NCBI GenBank assembly: GCA_019119335.1
Contig: DWXF01000043.1
Location: 1 to 60,842, forward strand
DNA length: 60,842 nucleotides
Direction: 5' to 3'
DNA from: Candidatus Flavonifractor merdavium
GTDB lineage: Bacteria > Bacillota > Clostridia > Oscillospirales > Oscillospiraceae
Positions 60,779 through 60,842 of this stretch are shown here, piece by piece. The notes below the pieces were generated by a model. It was given only the letters and a program-made list of their open reading frames with translations, searched no databases and was not told where the DNA came from. Numbering within the stretch: position 1 is the stretch's first letter; the number at the start of each line of letters is the position of its first letter. The position numbers and the translations under genes are program-made.

Positions 60779-60842
60779 CTAAGCTACAATAAGAGGAGCA
60801 ACTGGCTGACCCTTGCCTCCTTGGGCTTTTATGCCCGTTGGA
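60779..60842 (-). CDS. Possible C-terminal end of a gene beyond the right edge
   Basis: A minus-strand frame open to the window edge gives 20 residues (PTGIKAQGGKGQPVAPLIVA) and a TAG at 60781-60779, followed by a hairpin. Too short to judge; it could be chance. Confidence 0.3.
   Translation of the reverse strand, partial: PTGIKAQGGKGQPVAPLIVA

Overview
The window looks like the chromosome of a GC-rich, anaerobic, endospore-forming Firmicute, most likely an Oscillospiraceae relative (Flavonifractor/Pseudoflavonifractor/Intestinimonas type; this is inference from gene content, with no rRNA present). Signs are the sporulation genes spoIIGA-sigE and spoVAD-spoVAE, the oxygen-sensitive CoA-dehydratase activase system, superoxide reductase plus rubrerythrin instead of SOD/catalase, S-layer homology (SLH) proteins, and the Bacillus-type ribD-ribE-ribBA-ribH order behind an FMN riboswitch. 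Gene density is high, translational coupling by ATGA-type overlaps is common, and many gene ends carry clear hairpin terminators. I see no tRNA, rRNA, CRISPR array, transposase or integrase.

Layout. 1-10.9 kb (minus): a 2-hydroxyacyl-CoA dehydratase component (cut by the window edge), an SLH-transglutaminase protein, a large dehydratase activase, malQ, a lipoprotein and clpC. 11-21.4 kb: a small 2[4Fe-4S] ferredoxin and a BrnQ transporter; spoVAD-spoVAE (minus); a zinc-ribbon protein, an acyl-ACP thioesterase and guaB; an S1-domain protein (minus); a DUF951 protein and hisC behind a perfect consensus promoter; spoIIGA-sigE; and a small glycine-zipper protein (minus). 21.5-29.1 kb: a pyrC-pyrF-pyrK-pyrD cluster with a terminator in its leader, followed by a small conserved protein, a histidine phosphatase-GNAT fusion and a YgiQ radical-SAM protein. 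29.1-33.1 kb (minus): riboflavin operon with FMN riboswitch and a small lipoprotein. 33.2-34.7 kb: a PerR/Fur regulator with its operator, superoxide reductase and rubrerythrin.

34.8-47.3 kb is an envelope/export block: a histidine kinase and a frameshifted OmpR-type response regulator, diverging from an operon of membrane-fusion adaptor, ABC ATPase, MacB-type permease and a secreted SLH protein; a second ABC ATPase-permease-adaptor lipoprotein operon converges on it. A duplicated 17-bp element sits 10 nt upstream of the -10 box of each of the two divergent promoters between the regulator and the first exporter, so the two-component system probably controls both itself and the exporter. 47.3-60.8 kb: pyrG behind an apparent attenuator, a small Cys-rich protein, an ECF sigma/anti-sigma/lipoprotein set, a MarR regulator with a heterodimeric multidrug-type ABC exporter, a lipoprotein, a YcxB-like membrane protein, and at the right edge an uncommon pair: a DUF4157 (eCIS-core-type, HExxH) protein and an SprA-related putative metalloprotease.

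Nucleotide synthesis (guaB, pyrC/F/K/D, pyrG) and flavin synthesis are each controlled at the leader-RNA level as far as the sequence shows: three separate leaders hold intrinsic terminators ahead of their first gene.
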